Shown: positions 23,891-33,782 of the stretch, one piece after another | Layout of the letters: each line of letters starts with the position of its first letter | Numbering within the stretch: the stretch's first letter is position 1 | Origin: Actinobacteria bacterium Ga0077560 | Lineage (GTDB): Bacteria > Actinomycetota > Thermoleophilia > Miltoncostaeales > Miltoncostaeaceae | Assembly: GCA_001464275.1 (NCBI GenBank) | Contig: LNFL01000107.1 | Location: 1-58,145 of the forward strand | Length of the DNA: 58,145 bases | Reading direction: 5' to 3' | The notes under the pieces: model-generated | Database searches by the model: none | What the model was told of the DNA's origin: nothing | The model's input: only the letters and a program-made list of their open reading frames with translations | Made by a program: the position numbers and the translations under genes

Positions 23891-25465
23891 GTGACGACGA
23901 CCCCCCGCACCATGCTCGACCCGGCGCTCGCATCGGCGGTGCCGGGCGGCGTGCTCGTCGTCGACTTCGGCGCCCAGTACGCGCAGCTCATCGCCCGGCG
24001 CATCCGCGAGTGCCGGGTGTTCTCGGCGGTGGTGCCGCACGACATCACCCCGGAGGAGATCGCGGCGCTGCACCCGTCGGGGCTGGTCCTGTCGGGCGGC
24101 CCGGCCTCGGTCTACGAGCCGGGCGCCCCGGCACTGAACCCCGCGTTCCTGGAGCTCGGCGTCCCGGTGCTGGGCATCTGTTACGGCCTGCAGGCCATGA
24201 CGCTGGCGCTGGGCGGCGAGGTCGCCCGGACCGGGGCGGGGGAGTTCGGCAAGACGCCCATCGAGGTGACCAACCGGGAGTCCCTGTTCCGGGAGCTCGA
24301 CGCCGAGGTCTGCTGGATGAGTCACCGCGACGCGGTGTCGCGGGCGCCGGAGGGCTTCACGGTCACCGCCCGCAGCACGGACGCGCCGGTGGCGGCCATG
24401 GAGCACCCCGGGAAGGGCATGTACGGGGTGCAGTTCCACCCCGAGGTCGTCCACACGCCGTTCGGGACCGACCTGCTCAAGGCGTTCCTGTTCGACGTCT
24501 GCGACTGCACGCCCACCTGGACGCCGGTGCACGTCATCGAGGACCAGGTCGCGCGCATCCGCGCCCAGGTCGGTGACGAGCGCGTCATCTGCGCCCTCTC
24601 GGGCGGCGTTGACTCCGCCGTGGCCGCCCTGCTGGTGCACAGGGCGGTGGGGGACAAGCTCACCTGCATCTTCGTCGACCACGGCATGCTGCGGCACGGC
24701 GAGGGCGACCAGGTGGAGGAGGCCTTCGGCGAGCACTTCCACGTGCCGCTGGTGCACGTGCGGGCCCAGGAGCACTTCCTGTCGCACCTCGCCGGGGTCA
24801 CCGACCCCGAGGAGAAGCGGAAGATCATCGGGCGGGAGTTCATCCGCACCTTCGAGTCGGAGTCCGCCAAGCTCGGCGGCGTCCGTTACCTCGTGCAGGG
24901 AACGCTGTACTCCGACGTCATCGAGTCCGGGTCGCGCACCGCGGCGAAGATCAAGAGCCACCACAACGTGGGCGGCCTGCCCGAGGACATGACCGTCGAG
25001 CTCGTGGAGCCGCTGCGGCAGCTGTTCAAGGACGAGGTCCGGGTGGTGGGCGAGGAGCTGGGCCTGCCGGAGCGCATGGTGTGGCGCCAGCCGTTCCCGG
25101 GACCCGGCCTGGCGATCCGCATCATCGGCGAGGTCACCGCCGAGCGCCTGGAGATCCTGCGCAGCGCGGACTTCGTGCTGCAGGAGGAGATCCGCCGCGC
25201 GGGCCTCTACCGGGAGCTGTGGCAGAGCTTCGCCGTGCTGCCCGCGGTGAAGAGCGTGGGCGTGCAGGGCGACGAGCGCACCTACGCGTACCCCATCGTG
25301 ATCCGGGCGGTCACCTCCGACGACGCGATGACCGCCGACTGGGCGCGGCTGCCGTACGACCTGCTGGAGCGCATCAGCAACCGCATCATCAACGAGGTGC
25401 CCGGGGTGAACCGGGTGGTGCTGGACATCACGTCGAAGCCGCCCGGGACCATCGAGTGGGAGTGA
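23891..25465 (+). CDS. guaA: GMP synthase (glutamine-hydrolysing)
   Basis: 524 aa, converts XMP to GMP. Class I glutamine amidotransferase domain with nucleophile Cys97 in LGICYGLQ and the His/Glu pair in FHPEVVHT. The ATP-pyrophosphatase domain has the P-loop LSGGVDSAV, and the C-terminal dimerisation domain ends in the invariant KPPGTIEWE. Length and domain order are standard. GTG start 4 bases after guaB3, so the two GMP-forming genes are one operon. Confidence 0.97.
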   Translation: MTTTPRTMLDPALASAVPGGVLVVDFGAQYAQLIARRIRECRVFSAVVPHDITPEEIAALHPSGLVLSGGPASVYEPGAPALNPAFLELGVPVLGICYGLQAMTLALGGEVARTGAGEFGKTPIEVTNRESLFRELDAEVCWMSHRDAVSRAPEGFTVTARSTDAPVAAMEHPGKGMYGVQFHPEVVHTPFGTDLLKAFLFDVCDCTPTWTPVHVIEDQVARIRAQVGDERVICALSGGVDSAVAALLVHRAVGDKLTCIFVDHGMLRHGEGDQVEEAFGEHFHVPLVHVRAQEHFLSHLAGVTDPEEKRKIIGREFIRTFESESAKLGGVRYLVQGTLYSDVIESGSRTAAKIKSHHNVGGLPEDMTVELVEPLRQLFKDEVRVVGEELGLPERMVWRQPFPGPGLAIRIIGEVTAERLEILRSADFVLQEEIRRAGLYRELWQSFAVLPAVKSVGVQGDERTYAYPIVIRAVTSDDAMTADWARLPYDLLERISNRIINEVPGVNRVVLDITSKPPGTIEWE

Positions 25466-25470
25466 GGCCC

Positions 25471-27906
25471 GTGGGAGCGGTGGGACGATTCGCCGGCGCG
25501 CTGCTCTGCGCGCTGGCCGTCCTGCTGGCACCATCGGCCGCCTCGGCCGCCACCGACTGGGGCTCGCCAGGGCCCTACCCGGTGCAGCAGCTGTCGTACC
25601 GGCTCGCCCCGCTGAAGGTGCCCGACTACGCGGTGCCGCTGGAGGTGGAGGGCGACGTGGTCGCCCCGGTCGGCGCGCCGGGCGCCCGTCCGCTGGTGCT
25701 GGTGCTGCACGGCCAGCACCGCACGTGCTTCAAGCGAAGCGACCTCACCGCGTACGTGCCCGGCACGGGATGGCCGTGCCCGCCCGGCTGGACCCCCGTG
25801 CCCAGCCACCGCGGCTACCGGTGGCTCACCCGCCTGCTGGCGTCCCAGGGCGACGTCGCGGTGTCGATCTCCGCCAACTCGGTGAACGCCCAGAACAACG
25901 ACGCGCCGGCCGTGGGCGCGGTGGAGCGCGCGCTGCTGGTGCGCCACCACCTGGCGTGGTGGACCCGCTGGGCGGCGGACGGCACCGATCCGTGGGGCGG
26001 CATCATGCGCGGCGCGGTCGATCCCCAGCGGGTGGTCTTGATCGGCCACAGCCGGGGCGGGGAGGGCGTCGCCCAGGCGGCCGCCGCCGCGCGGGCCGAC
26101 GACCCGTGGCGGATCCGCGGGCTGGTGCTGATCGCTCCCACGGCGTTCGGCAAGCAGGTCACGCCGGGCGTCGACGAGCTGGTGCTGCTGCCGTACTGCG
26201 ACGGTGACGTGAACGACCTGGAGGGCCAGGGCTTCATCGACGCGCGGCGAGACCTCTCGCCCGGCGACCGCACGGTGCGCAGCGCGGTGCTGGTGCTCGG
26301 CGCGAACCACAACTTCTTCAACACCACGTGGGCGCAGGACGGGCCCGACACCGACGACTGGTTCGCGGACGACGGCCAGCACCCCGCGGAGCGCCGGGCC
26401 TGCGGCGCGCGCGGCGCGGGCCGGCTCACCGGCAGCGCCCAGCGCTCGGCGGCGCGCCCGTACATCGCCGCGCTGGTGCGGGCGGCGACCGACCAGGACC
26501 CGGAGGCCCTCGCCCTGCTGGGCGGCACCGCCCCGGCGCCGCCGTCGGTGGGCCGCGCCGTGACGCTCGTGTCGGCCTGGAACGGCGGCGCCAGCCTGCT
26601 GTACGCGCCGCGGCCGGGCGGGGCCACGCCCCGCGGCGTCCGCGTGACCACCCGGGTGTGCCGCGGCTACACGCCGGGCCAGGGCTCGGAGTGCCTGCCG
26701 TCCGCCGGGGTCGAGCGGCTGCCGCACTGGGTGCCGATGGCCGGGGGCGGACCCCTCCCGGCGCCCCGAGCGCTGGAGATGTCCTGGACGGCCCGCGGCG
26801 GCGTGGTGCCGATCCCGCTGGGCGCGCCGTCGGCGGACCTGTCGTCCTTCTCCCTGGTGCAGCTGCGCGTCGCGCTGGCGCCCGGCCTCGGCGGCCAGCC
26901 GTTCGCGCTGCGCCTGGGTGACGCGTCGGGCCGCACGGTGGTGATCGAGGCCTCCTCGCCGCCGCTGCGTGTGCTGCCCGGTCCGCGCGGTGACGCCGGG
27001 CGTCTGCTCCCCAAGATCTGGGCGCAGTCGATGCGGTTCACGCTCGACCCCGCGCGGATCGACCTGTCGGCCATCACCCGGGCCGCGCTGCTGGTCGGGC
27101 CGCGGTCGGGCCGCGCGTGGCTGCTGGACGTGGCCGCCGTGGGCGATGCGCCGCGCCCCGTGACGGGCCCCGTGCTGCCCAGCCTCACGGCCCGCACCGT
27201 GCATGTGCGCGAGCGCGGCGATCGCGGCCGGAGGCGCGTGGCGGTGCCGGTGGACGTGTCCGGCGAGGTGCGCACCGCGGGCAGCGTCGCGGTTCTGGTC
27301 TCACCGCCGTCCGGGGCGCCGCGGTGGAGCGTGATGCCGGTGCCGGTGGGCGCGACGCGCCTGATGGTGCCCGTCACCGTCACCGCCGACGACGTGCGCA
27401 CCGGGCCCCGGCGCTACTCGGTGTCGGTGGTCGCGCTGCGTGAGGCGGTGGTGGCCCGGTACGACGGTGCCGTGATCGTGGACGACGACGAGCCGGTCGT
27501 GCGCGTCCGCCCCGTGCGCCGCGTGGTCGCGGTGCGGGAGGGACAGGACCTGGTGTGGCGGTTCCGCTTGAGCCGGGTGTCGACGACCGACGTCACCCTG
27601 TCGCTGGTGCCGGCCCTGCAGGGTCCCCGCGTGCGGGGGCTCGACACGTGGGACATCCCGCCGGATGCGCGGGGGGTGTGGGGCGGCGACGGGCCGCGGC
27701 CCATCCCGCTGGAGCAGACGTTCGCCAGCCTGGACGTGTACTTCCCCGCGGGGTCACGCACGGCCGAGGTGTCGATGCCCACCTTCGCCGACGGGCGCCG
27801 CGAGACGCCGGAGCGCATCACCTGGCGGGTGCAGGCGGGCTTCGGCGACGGTGACCCCGGACTGGTGCCCGAGGGGCTCACCGTGTCGGGGGTCGTGCGG
27901 GACTGA
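25471..27906 (+). CDS. Large secreted alpha/beta-hydrolase with Calx-beta-like tail
   Basis: About 811 aa. Signal peptide ending SAASA (cleavage near residue 26). The hydrolase domain has nucleophile elbow GHSRGGEG (Ser194), a likely catalytic Asp244 in PYCDGDV, and His280 in GANHNFFN, a full triad in family order. A central jelly-roll-like region (about 350-570) and two C-terminal segments follow, the last resembling Calx-beta (VREGQDLVWRFRLSRVSTTDVTLSL in outline). Likely an extracellular esterase or lipase-like enzyme; substrate unknown. GTG 25462, 25471 and 25480 are all possible starts. Confidence 0.75.
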   Translation: MGAVGRFAGALLCALAVLLAPSAASAATDWGSPGPYPVQQLSYRLAPLKVPDYAVPLEVEGDVVAPVGAPGARPLVLVLHGQHRTCFKRSDLTAYVPGTGWPCPPGWTPVPSHRGYRWLTRLLASQGDVAVSISANSVNAQNNDAPAVGAVERALLVRHHLAWWTRWAADGTDPWGGIMRGAVDPQRVVLIGHSRGGEGVAQAAAAARADDPWRIRGLVLIAPTAFGKQVTPGVDELVLLPYCDGDVNDLEGQGFIDARRDLSPGDRTVRSAVLVLGANHNFFNTTWAQDGPDTDDWFADDGQHPAERRACGARGAGRLTGSAQRSAARPYIAALVRAATDQDPEALALLGGTAPAPPSVGRAVTLVSAWNGGASLLYAPRPGGATPRGVRVTTRVCRGYTPGQGSECLPSAGVERLPHWVPMAGGGPLPAPRALEMSWTARGGVVPIPLGAPSADLSSFSLVQLRVALAPGLGGQPFALRLGDASGRTVVIEASSPPLRVLPGPRGDAGRLLPKIWAQSMRFTLDPARIDLSAITRAALLVGPRSGRAWLLDVAAVGDAPRPVTGPVLPSLTARTVHVRERGDRGRRRVAVPVDVSGEVRTAGSVAVLVSPPSGAPRWSVMPVPVGATRLMVPVTVTADDVRTGPRRYSVSVVALREAVVARYDGAVIVDDDEPVVRVRPVRRVVAVREGQDLVWRFRLSRVSTTDVTLSLVPALQGPRVRGLDTWDIPPDARGVWGGDGPRPIPLEQTFASLDVYFPAGSRTAEVSMPTFADGRRETPERITWRVQAGFGDGDPGLVPEGLTVSGVVRD

Positions 27907-27941
27907 ATGCGGGGCGGCGCGTTCTGGGAGGATCGCCCGCG

Positions 27942-28643
27942 ATGAGCGAGCTGGGCGACCTCCTGGAGCTGATGCACACCGCCCGCGGACGGTGCCACGC
28001 CCTGCGCATGGCGATCCGCGTCTGGGAGGACCCCGGCGCCACCCGCGACGCGGCCGGGGCCGTCGGCAACGCGGTGTGGGCGGCGACCGGCGAGGGCCGT
28101 CGCCCCGTCGAGCGTGAGGACCGCCTCTGGTACTCGGCGCCTGACCGGGCGCGTCTGGAGACCGGGCCGTCCCCCTCCGGAGCGCGGCTGGTGAGCGTCA
28201 CCGACGGCCCGGTCCGGATCAGCCGGCTGGGCGACGCGGCCGCGGTGCGCGAGACGGTGGTCCGCTTCCGCGAGGTCGCGTTCGGCGAGCACGGCGCCCT
28301 GCTGGACCCGTCGCCGCTGGCGGCGGTCGCGGACCTCGAGGTGGTGGGCCGGGCCGTCGCGGCGGGGCGCGAGGGGATCGTGGCCCGCGCGCGGATTCGG
28401 CGCGATCTGGACCCGCTGCTCCTCGCACCGCCGCCGTGGGTGGACGAGCTGGAGGTGGTGGTGGATGCCGCGTGCGGCATCCTGCTGCTGCAGGTCACGC
28501 GGGCCGGCGGCCGCGCCCTGCGGGTCGTCGAGGTGACCGGCGTCGAGGTGGACGGGTACATCCCGCCGGAACGCTTCGCGTACGCGCCCGCGGAGGGTGA
28601 GGTCGTGCGGGACCGTCAGCGGCCGACCCCGCCCGGGGCCTGA
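27942..28643 (+). CDS. Hypothetical protein, beta-rich
   Basis: 233 aa, no recognised family. It begins with a helix (LGDLLELMHTARGRCHALRM), followed by alternating strands (RLWYSAPDRARLETG, GARLVSVTDGPVRISRLGD) and ends ALRVVEVTGVEVDGYIPPERF. The repeated 'WYSAPDRARLE...VTDG' pattern recalls LolA/LppX-type beta sheets that bind lipids, but there is no signal peptide, so this is only a loose resemblance. GGAGGA lies 9 bases before the ATG. It converges on the zinc-binding protein gene. Confidence 0.6.
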   Translation: MSELGDLLELMHTARGRCHALRMAIRVWEDPGATRDAAGAVGNAVWAATGEGRRPVEREDRLWYSAPDRARLETGPSPSGARLVSVTDGPVRISRLGDAAAVRETVVRFREVAFGEHGALLDPSPLAAVADLEVVGRAVAAGREGIVARARIRRDLDPLLLAPPPWVDELEVVVDAACGILLLQVTRAGGRALRVVEVTGVEVDGYIPPERFAYAPAEGEVVRDRQRPTPPGA

Positions 28644-28657
28644 CCGCCGTCAGCGGG

Positions 28658-29044
28658 TCAGGCGGACGCGCGCCTGCGTGCGCGGGGGTACGGCAGTGCG
28701 ATCTCCGGTCGCGCTTCCACGACCTCGCCGTCGGCCTTCTGGATGCGGAAGATCCCGAAGGAGCGGTCCTCGAGGAACTCGGCGAGCTCCTCCAGCTGGT
28801 CCGCGGTGAGCTCCCGGGCGATGCGCTCCAGGGGCGCGAGCGTGGGCTCCGGCCGCAGCGGCGTCACCTCGACCGGGGCGGCCACGGGCTTTGCGGCCCG
28901 GGCCGGGCGGGACGAGACGCGGCTGGGCGGCCACACCTTGCGGCTCTGGGTGTGGTGCCAGCAGTACGGGCCACCGCGGTACGTCGTCTGCTGGCAGCGG
29001 CGCCCGTGAGCGGCGATGGCGATGCAGCGATTGACCGTGGACAT
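28658..29044 (-). CDS. Small protein with Cys3-His zinc-binding N-terminus
   Basis: 128 aa. The first 30 residues hold a C-x9-C-x10-C-x2-H arrangement (NRCIAIAAHGRRCQ ... YCWHH), a short zinc-binding fold seen in several small uncharacterised proteins. The middle is basic and Pro-rich, and the C-terminal part is helical (LERIARELTADQLEELAEFL) followed by a strand segment. Function unknown; nucleic acid or protein binding would fit. A GAGGAGGAGG tract lies about 12 bases before ATG 29044. Divergent from rplM. Confidence 0.65.
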   Translation of the reverse strand: MSTVNRCIAIAAHGRRCQQTTYRGGPYCWHHTQSRKVWPPSRVSSRPARAAKPVAAPVEVTPLRPEPTLAPLERIARELTADQLEELAEFLEDRSFGIFRIQKADGEVVEARPEIALPYPRARRRASA

Positions 29045-29188
29045 GGGGACCAGCACCTCCTCCTCGCGCCTGGCCGGCCCCCTTCGCATGATCTGCCAGG
29101 CACGGGTGTCGCGAGAACCAGCCCTGTTGTATCGCTCATCGGCGTGCGAATCCAGAGGCGAAAGCGGGTCCGGATGCCCCGCGTGACC

Positions 29189-29217
29189 TTGCGGGTCCCC
29201 ATCCGCTCGCCTAATCT
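29189..29217 (+). promoter_or_regulatory. Promoter of the rplM-rpsI operon
   Basis: TTGCGG (29189-29194), a 17-bp spacer and TAATCT (29212-29217) form the best housekeeping-type promoter in the window, fitting strong ribosomal-protein expression. Confidence 0.7.
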
Positions 29218-29226
29218 CCCACGTCG

Positions 29227-29245
29227 GCCCTGCCATACGCAGGGC
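29227..29245 (+). promoter_or_regulatory. Leader hairpin of rplM
   Basis: GCCCTGC (29227-29233) pairs exactly with GCAGGGC (29239-29245) around a CATAC loop. It lies in the short 5' leader between the promoter and rplM and is a candidate for L13 autoregulation, as ribosomal L13 leaders exist in other bacteria. No U-tract follows. Confidence 0.45.
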
Positions 29246-29280
29246 GATTCGCCGCGCCGCCTGGAGGGACATCAACCACC

Positions 29281-29733
29281 GTGAAGACCGTCAGCGCCAA
29301 GACCGGAACCGTCGAACGCCGTTGGTGGGTGGTCGATGCCGAGGGCCAGAACCTGGGCCGCCTCTCCACCGTCATCGCGGAGACGATCCGTGGAAAGCGG
29401 TCGCCGTGGTTCACCCGCCACGCCGACGCCGGTGACTTCGTGGTCGTTGTGAACGCCGAGCTGATCACCGTGACCGGCAAGAAGCTCAGCGACAAGCGGT
29501 ACTACCGTCACTCGGGGTACCCGGGCGGGCTCAAGAGCCGCTCGCTGCAGGAGCAGCTGGACCACCGCCCCGAGGAGGTCATCCGGATGGCGGTGCGCGG
29601 CATGCTCCCGAAGAACCGGCTCGGCCGGAAGCAGCTGATGAAGCTCAAGATCTACGCGGGCCCCGAGCACCCGCACCAGGCCCAGGACCCGCAGCCCCTG
29701 CGGCTCACGCGCACCGCGGAGGTGTCGGCATGA
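29281..29733 (+). CDS. rplM: 50S ribosomal protein L13
   Basis: 150 aa. Early 50S assembly protein binding 23S rRNA. Family marks: RRWWVVDAEGQNLGRLSTVIA, RGKRSPWFTRHADAGDFV, KKLSDKRYYRHSGYPGGLK and VRGMLPKNRLGRK. GTG start with GGAGGG about 12 bases upstream. Its 3' end overlaps rpsI by ATGA, the usual L13-S9 pair. Confidence 0.98.
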   Translation: MKTVSAKTGTVERRWWVVDAEGQNLGRLSTVIAETIRGKRSPWFTRHADAGDFVVVVNAELITVTGKKLSDKRYYRHSGYPGGLKSRSLQEQLDHRPEEVIRMAVRGMLPKNRLGRKQLMKLKIYAGPEHPHQAQDPQPLRLTRTAEVSA

Positions 29734-30131
29734 AGACGGACAAGCACGGCCGGTTCACGGCCACCGGGAAGCGCAAGACCTCCGTGGCTCGCGTCATCCT
29801 CGCCCCGGGTGAGGGCAAGATCGTGTGCAACGGCCGCACCGCCGAGGAGTACTTCGGCCGCGCCGTCCTCGTGACCACGGCCAAGAAGGCCCTGCTCACG
29901 ACCAGCACCGCGGAGTCGTTCGACGTGATCGCCCGCCTGCACGGCGGCGGTCCCTCGGGCCAGGCCGGCGCGCTGCGCCACGCCATCGCCCGCGCGCTCT
30001 GCGTTGCCGACGAGAACCTGCGCCCGGAACTGAAGAAAGAGGGCCTTCTCACGCGTGACGCGCGCGAGAAGGAGCGCAAGAAGGCCGGCCTCAAGGGCGC
30101 CCGGAAGCGTCCGCAGTTCTCGAAGCGCTGA
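29730..30131 (+). CDS. rpsI: 30S ribosomal protein S9
   Basis: 133 aa. Marks: TGKRKTSVARVILAPGEGKI near the N-terminus, LHGGGPSGQAGALRHAIARAL, and the basic tail ending ARKRPQFSKR, which reaches into the ribosomal P site and contacts tRNA. Overlaps rplM. Immediately followed by glmM, as in many actinobacteria. Confidence 0.98.
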   Translation: MKTDKHGRFTATGKRKTSVARVILAPGEGKIVCNGRTAEEYFGRAVLVTTAKKALLTTSTAESFDVIARLHGGGPSGQAGALRHAIARALCVADENLRPELKKEGLLTRDAREKERKKAGLKGARKRPQFSKR

Positions 30132-30162
30132 CGCCCTCGCCAGCGCGCTGAGCGAGGCACCC

Positions 30163-31503
30163 GTCAGGAAGCTCTTCGGCACCGACGGCGTCCGGGGGGT
30201 CGCGAACCGCGACCTCACCCCGGAGCTGGCGGTGTCGATCGGCCGGGCCCTCGGGTCCGGCCTGCCGGCCGGCTCGGCCGTGGCCATCGGCCGCGACACG
30301 CGCCGCAGCGGGCACATGCTGGAGGCGGCGCTCGCCGCGGGCCTCACCTCGGCCGGCGCGGACGTCCTGTTGCTGGGCGTGCTGCCCACCCCCGCGATCG
30401 CCGAGGCCGTGCCGCGCCTGGGCGCCGCCGCGGGCGCCGTGATCAGCGCCTCGCACAACCCGTTCCCCGACAACGGCATCAAGCTCATCGGGCCGGACGG
30501 CTTCAAGCTGCTCGACGAGGCGGAGGCCCGGGTGGAGGCGGCCATCCACACGCCGCCCGACGGCCGGCCCGAGGGCGGTGCCCTGGGCGTCGCGCATGCC
30601 GTGGACGACGCCGTGGAGGCGTACGTGACCTCCATGATCGAGCGCCACGCCCCCGACCTGTCCGGCCTGTCCATCGTTGCGGACTGCGCGAACGGGGCCA
30701 CCGCGGTCACCGCTCCCGAGGTGCTGCGCCGCCTGGGCGCCCGCCTCACCGTGATCCACGCGGAGCCCGACGGGGTGAACATCAACGCGGACTGCGGGTC
30801 CACGCACCTCGGCTCGCTGCAGCGGGCGGTCACCGAGGGCGGTCACGACCTGGGGCTCGCCTTCGACGGCGACGGCGACCGTGTGCTCGCCGTGGACCGC
30901 GCGGGCGCGGTGGTGGACGGGGACCAGATCCTCGCGATCCTCGCCCTGGGCCTGCGCAGGCACGGCCACCTCGCCGGCGACGCGGTCGTGACGACCACGA
31001 TGACCAACCTGGGGTTCCGCCGCGCCATGCAGTCCAACGGCATCGAGGTGCGGTGGACCGACGTGGGCGACCGCTACGTGCTCGAGGAGATGCGCTCCGG
31101 CGGCTACGTGCTGGGCGGCGAGCAGAGCGGCCACCTCATCAACCTGCGCTCCGGGCCCACCGGCGACGGCCTGGGCGCCGCGCTGATGCTCCTGGGCGCG
31201 CTGGTGGAAACCGGCGAGGACCTGTCCGTGGCCGCCGCGGTGGTACAACGGCTCCCGCAGAAGCTGGTCGGCGTGCGCAGTTCGCGAAAGTCCGAGCTCG
31301 CGGACGCCGACGAGGTGTGGGAAGAGGTGAGGGCGTTCGAGACGGAGTTCGGTGACGATGGCCGCGTCGTGGTGCGCGCATCGGGGACCGAGCCGCTCAT
31401 CCGCGTGATGGTCGAGGCGCCCACGACCGAGGATTGCGATCGCTGGTGTGAACGGATCGCCGGGGCCGCGCAGCGGCGGCTCGGGGATCCGGTCAGCACC
31501 TGA
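30163..31503 (+). CDS. glmM: Phosphoglucosamine mutase (start codon anomalous)
   Basis: About 446 aa, isomerises glucosamine-6-phosphate to glucosamine-1-phosphate for UDP-GlcNAc synthesis. Marks: RKLFGTDGVRG at the start, the phosphoserine loop ISASHNPFPDNGIK, the metal loop DGDGDR and the C-terminal RASGTEPLIRVMVE. The expected start, 5 bases after GAGG (30154-30157 region), reads GTC AGG AAG, not GTG AGG AAG. The only in-frame ATG/GTG/TTG upstream is GTG 30055, inside rpsI; CTG 30148 is also in frame. I give the homology-based start. Confidence 0.9.
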   Translation, partial: VRKLFGTDGVRGVANRDLTPELAVSIGRALGSGLPAGSAVAIGRDTRRSGHMLEAALAAGLTSAGADVLLLGVLPTPAIAEAVPRLGAAAGAVISASHNPFPDNGIKLIGPDGFKLLDEAEARVEAAIHTPPDGRPEGGALGVAHAVDDAVEAYVTSMIERHAPDLSGLSIVADCANGATAVTAPEVLRRLGARLTVIHAEPDGVNINADCGSTHLGSLQRAVTEGGHDLGLAFDGDGDRVLAVDRAGAVVDGDQILAILALGLRRHGHLAGDAVVTTTMTNLGFRRAMQSNGIEVRWTDVGDRYVLEEMRSGGYVLGGEQSGHLINLRSGPTGDGLGAALMLLGALVETGEDLSVAAAVVQRLPQKLVGVRSSRKSELADADEVWEEVRAFETEFGDDGRVVVRASGTEPLIRVMVEAPTTEDCDRWCERIAGAAQRRLGDPVST

Positions 31504-31517
31504 CCCGGGGGTGAAGC

Positions 31518-33362
<1,845 letters not shown>

Positions 33363-33377
33363 CGGAGGGCCACGGCG

Positions 33378-33743
33378 ATGGCGGTGCTCGGCATCGGGCT
33401 GGACCTGATCGAGATCGACCGCATCGTCGCGGCCCTGGAGCGCCGCCCCCGCTTCGCCGAGCGCTGCTTCACCGAGGCGGAGGCGGCGTACTGCGCCTCC
33501 AAGGCGTTCCCGCCGCAGCACTTCGCCGCGCGGTTCGCCGCCAAGGAGGCGGTGGGGAAGGCCCTGGGCATCGGAATGACCCGCTGGCGCGAGGTGGAGG
33601 TGGTGCGCGGTCGCGGCGCCCCGACGATCGTGCTGCACGGCCGGTACCTCCAGCGGGCCGCCGACCTCGGCGTGCGGGACATCGCGGTGTCGCTCACGCA
33701 CAGCCGCGGCATCGCGGCCGCCGTGGCGGTCATCCAGGACTGA
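33378..33743 (+). CDS. acpS: Holo-[acyl-carrier-protein] synthase
   Basis: 121 aa, transfers 4'-phosphopantetheine from CoA to acyl carrier protein. GIGLDLIEIDRI holds the Mg-binding Asp, and FAAKEAVGKALG the catalytic Glu/Lys motif. VSLTHSRGIAAAVAV is the C-terminal strand. GGAGGG lies 9 bases before the ATG. Its place between glmS and nnrD is a common actinobacterial order. Confidence 0.95.
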   Translation: MAVLGIGLDLIEIDRIVAALERRPRFAERCFTEAEAAYCASKAFPPQHFAARFAAKEAVGKALGIGMTRWREVEVVRGRGAPTIVLHGRYLQRAADLGVRDIAVSLTHSRGIAAAVAVIQD

Positions 33744-33769
33744 GCGCCGTGGGCGGTGCCCCGCGGCCG

Positions 33770-33775
33770 TAGGAT
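33770..33775 (+). promoter_or_regulatory. -10 element for nnrD
   Basis: TAGGAT ends 7 bases before ATG 33783, suggesting an internal leaderless promoter within the glm-alr block. Confidence 0.5.
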
Positions 33776-33782
33776 GCGCGTG

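Noticed and set aside
31504..31517. glmS ribozyme or riboswitch
   Set aside because: The gap between glmM and glmS is 14 bases, too short for any such element.
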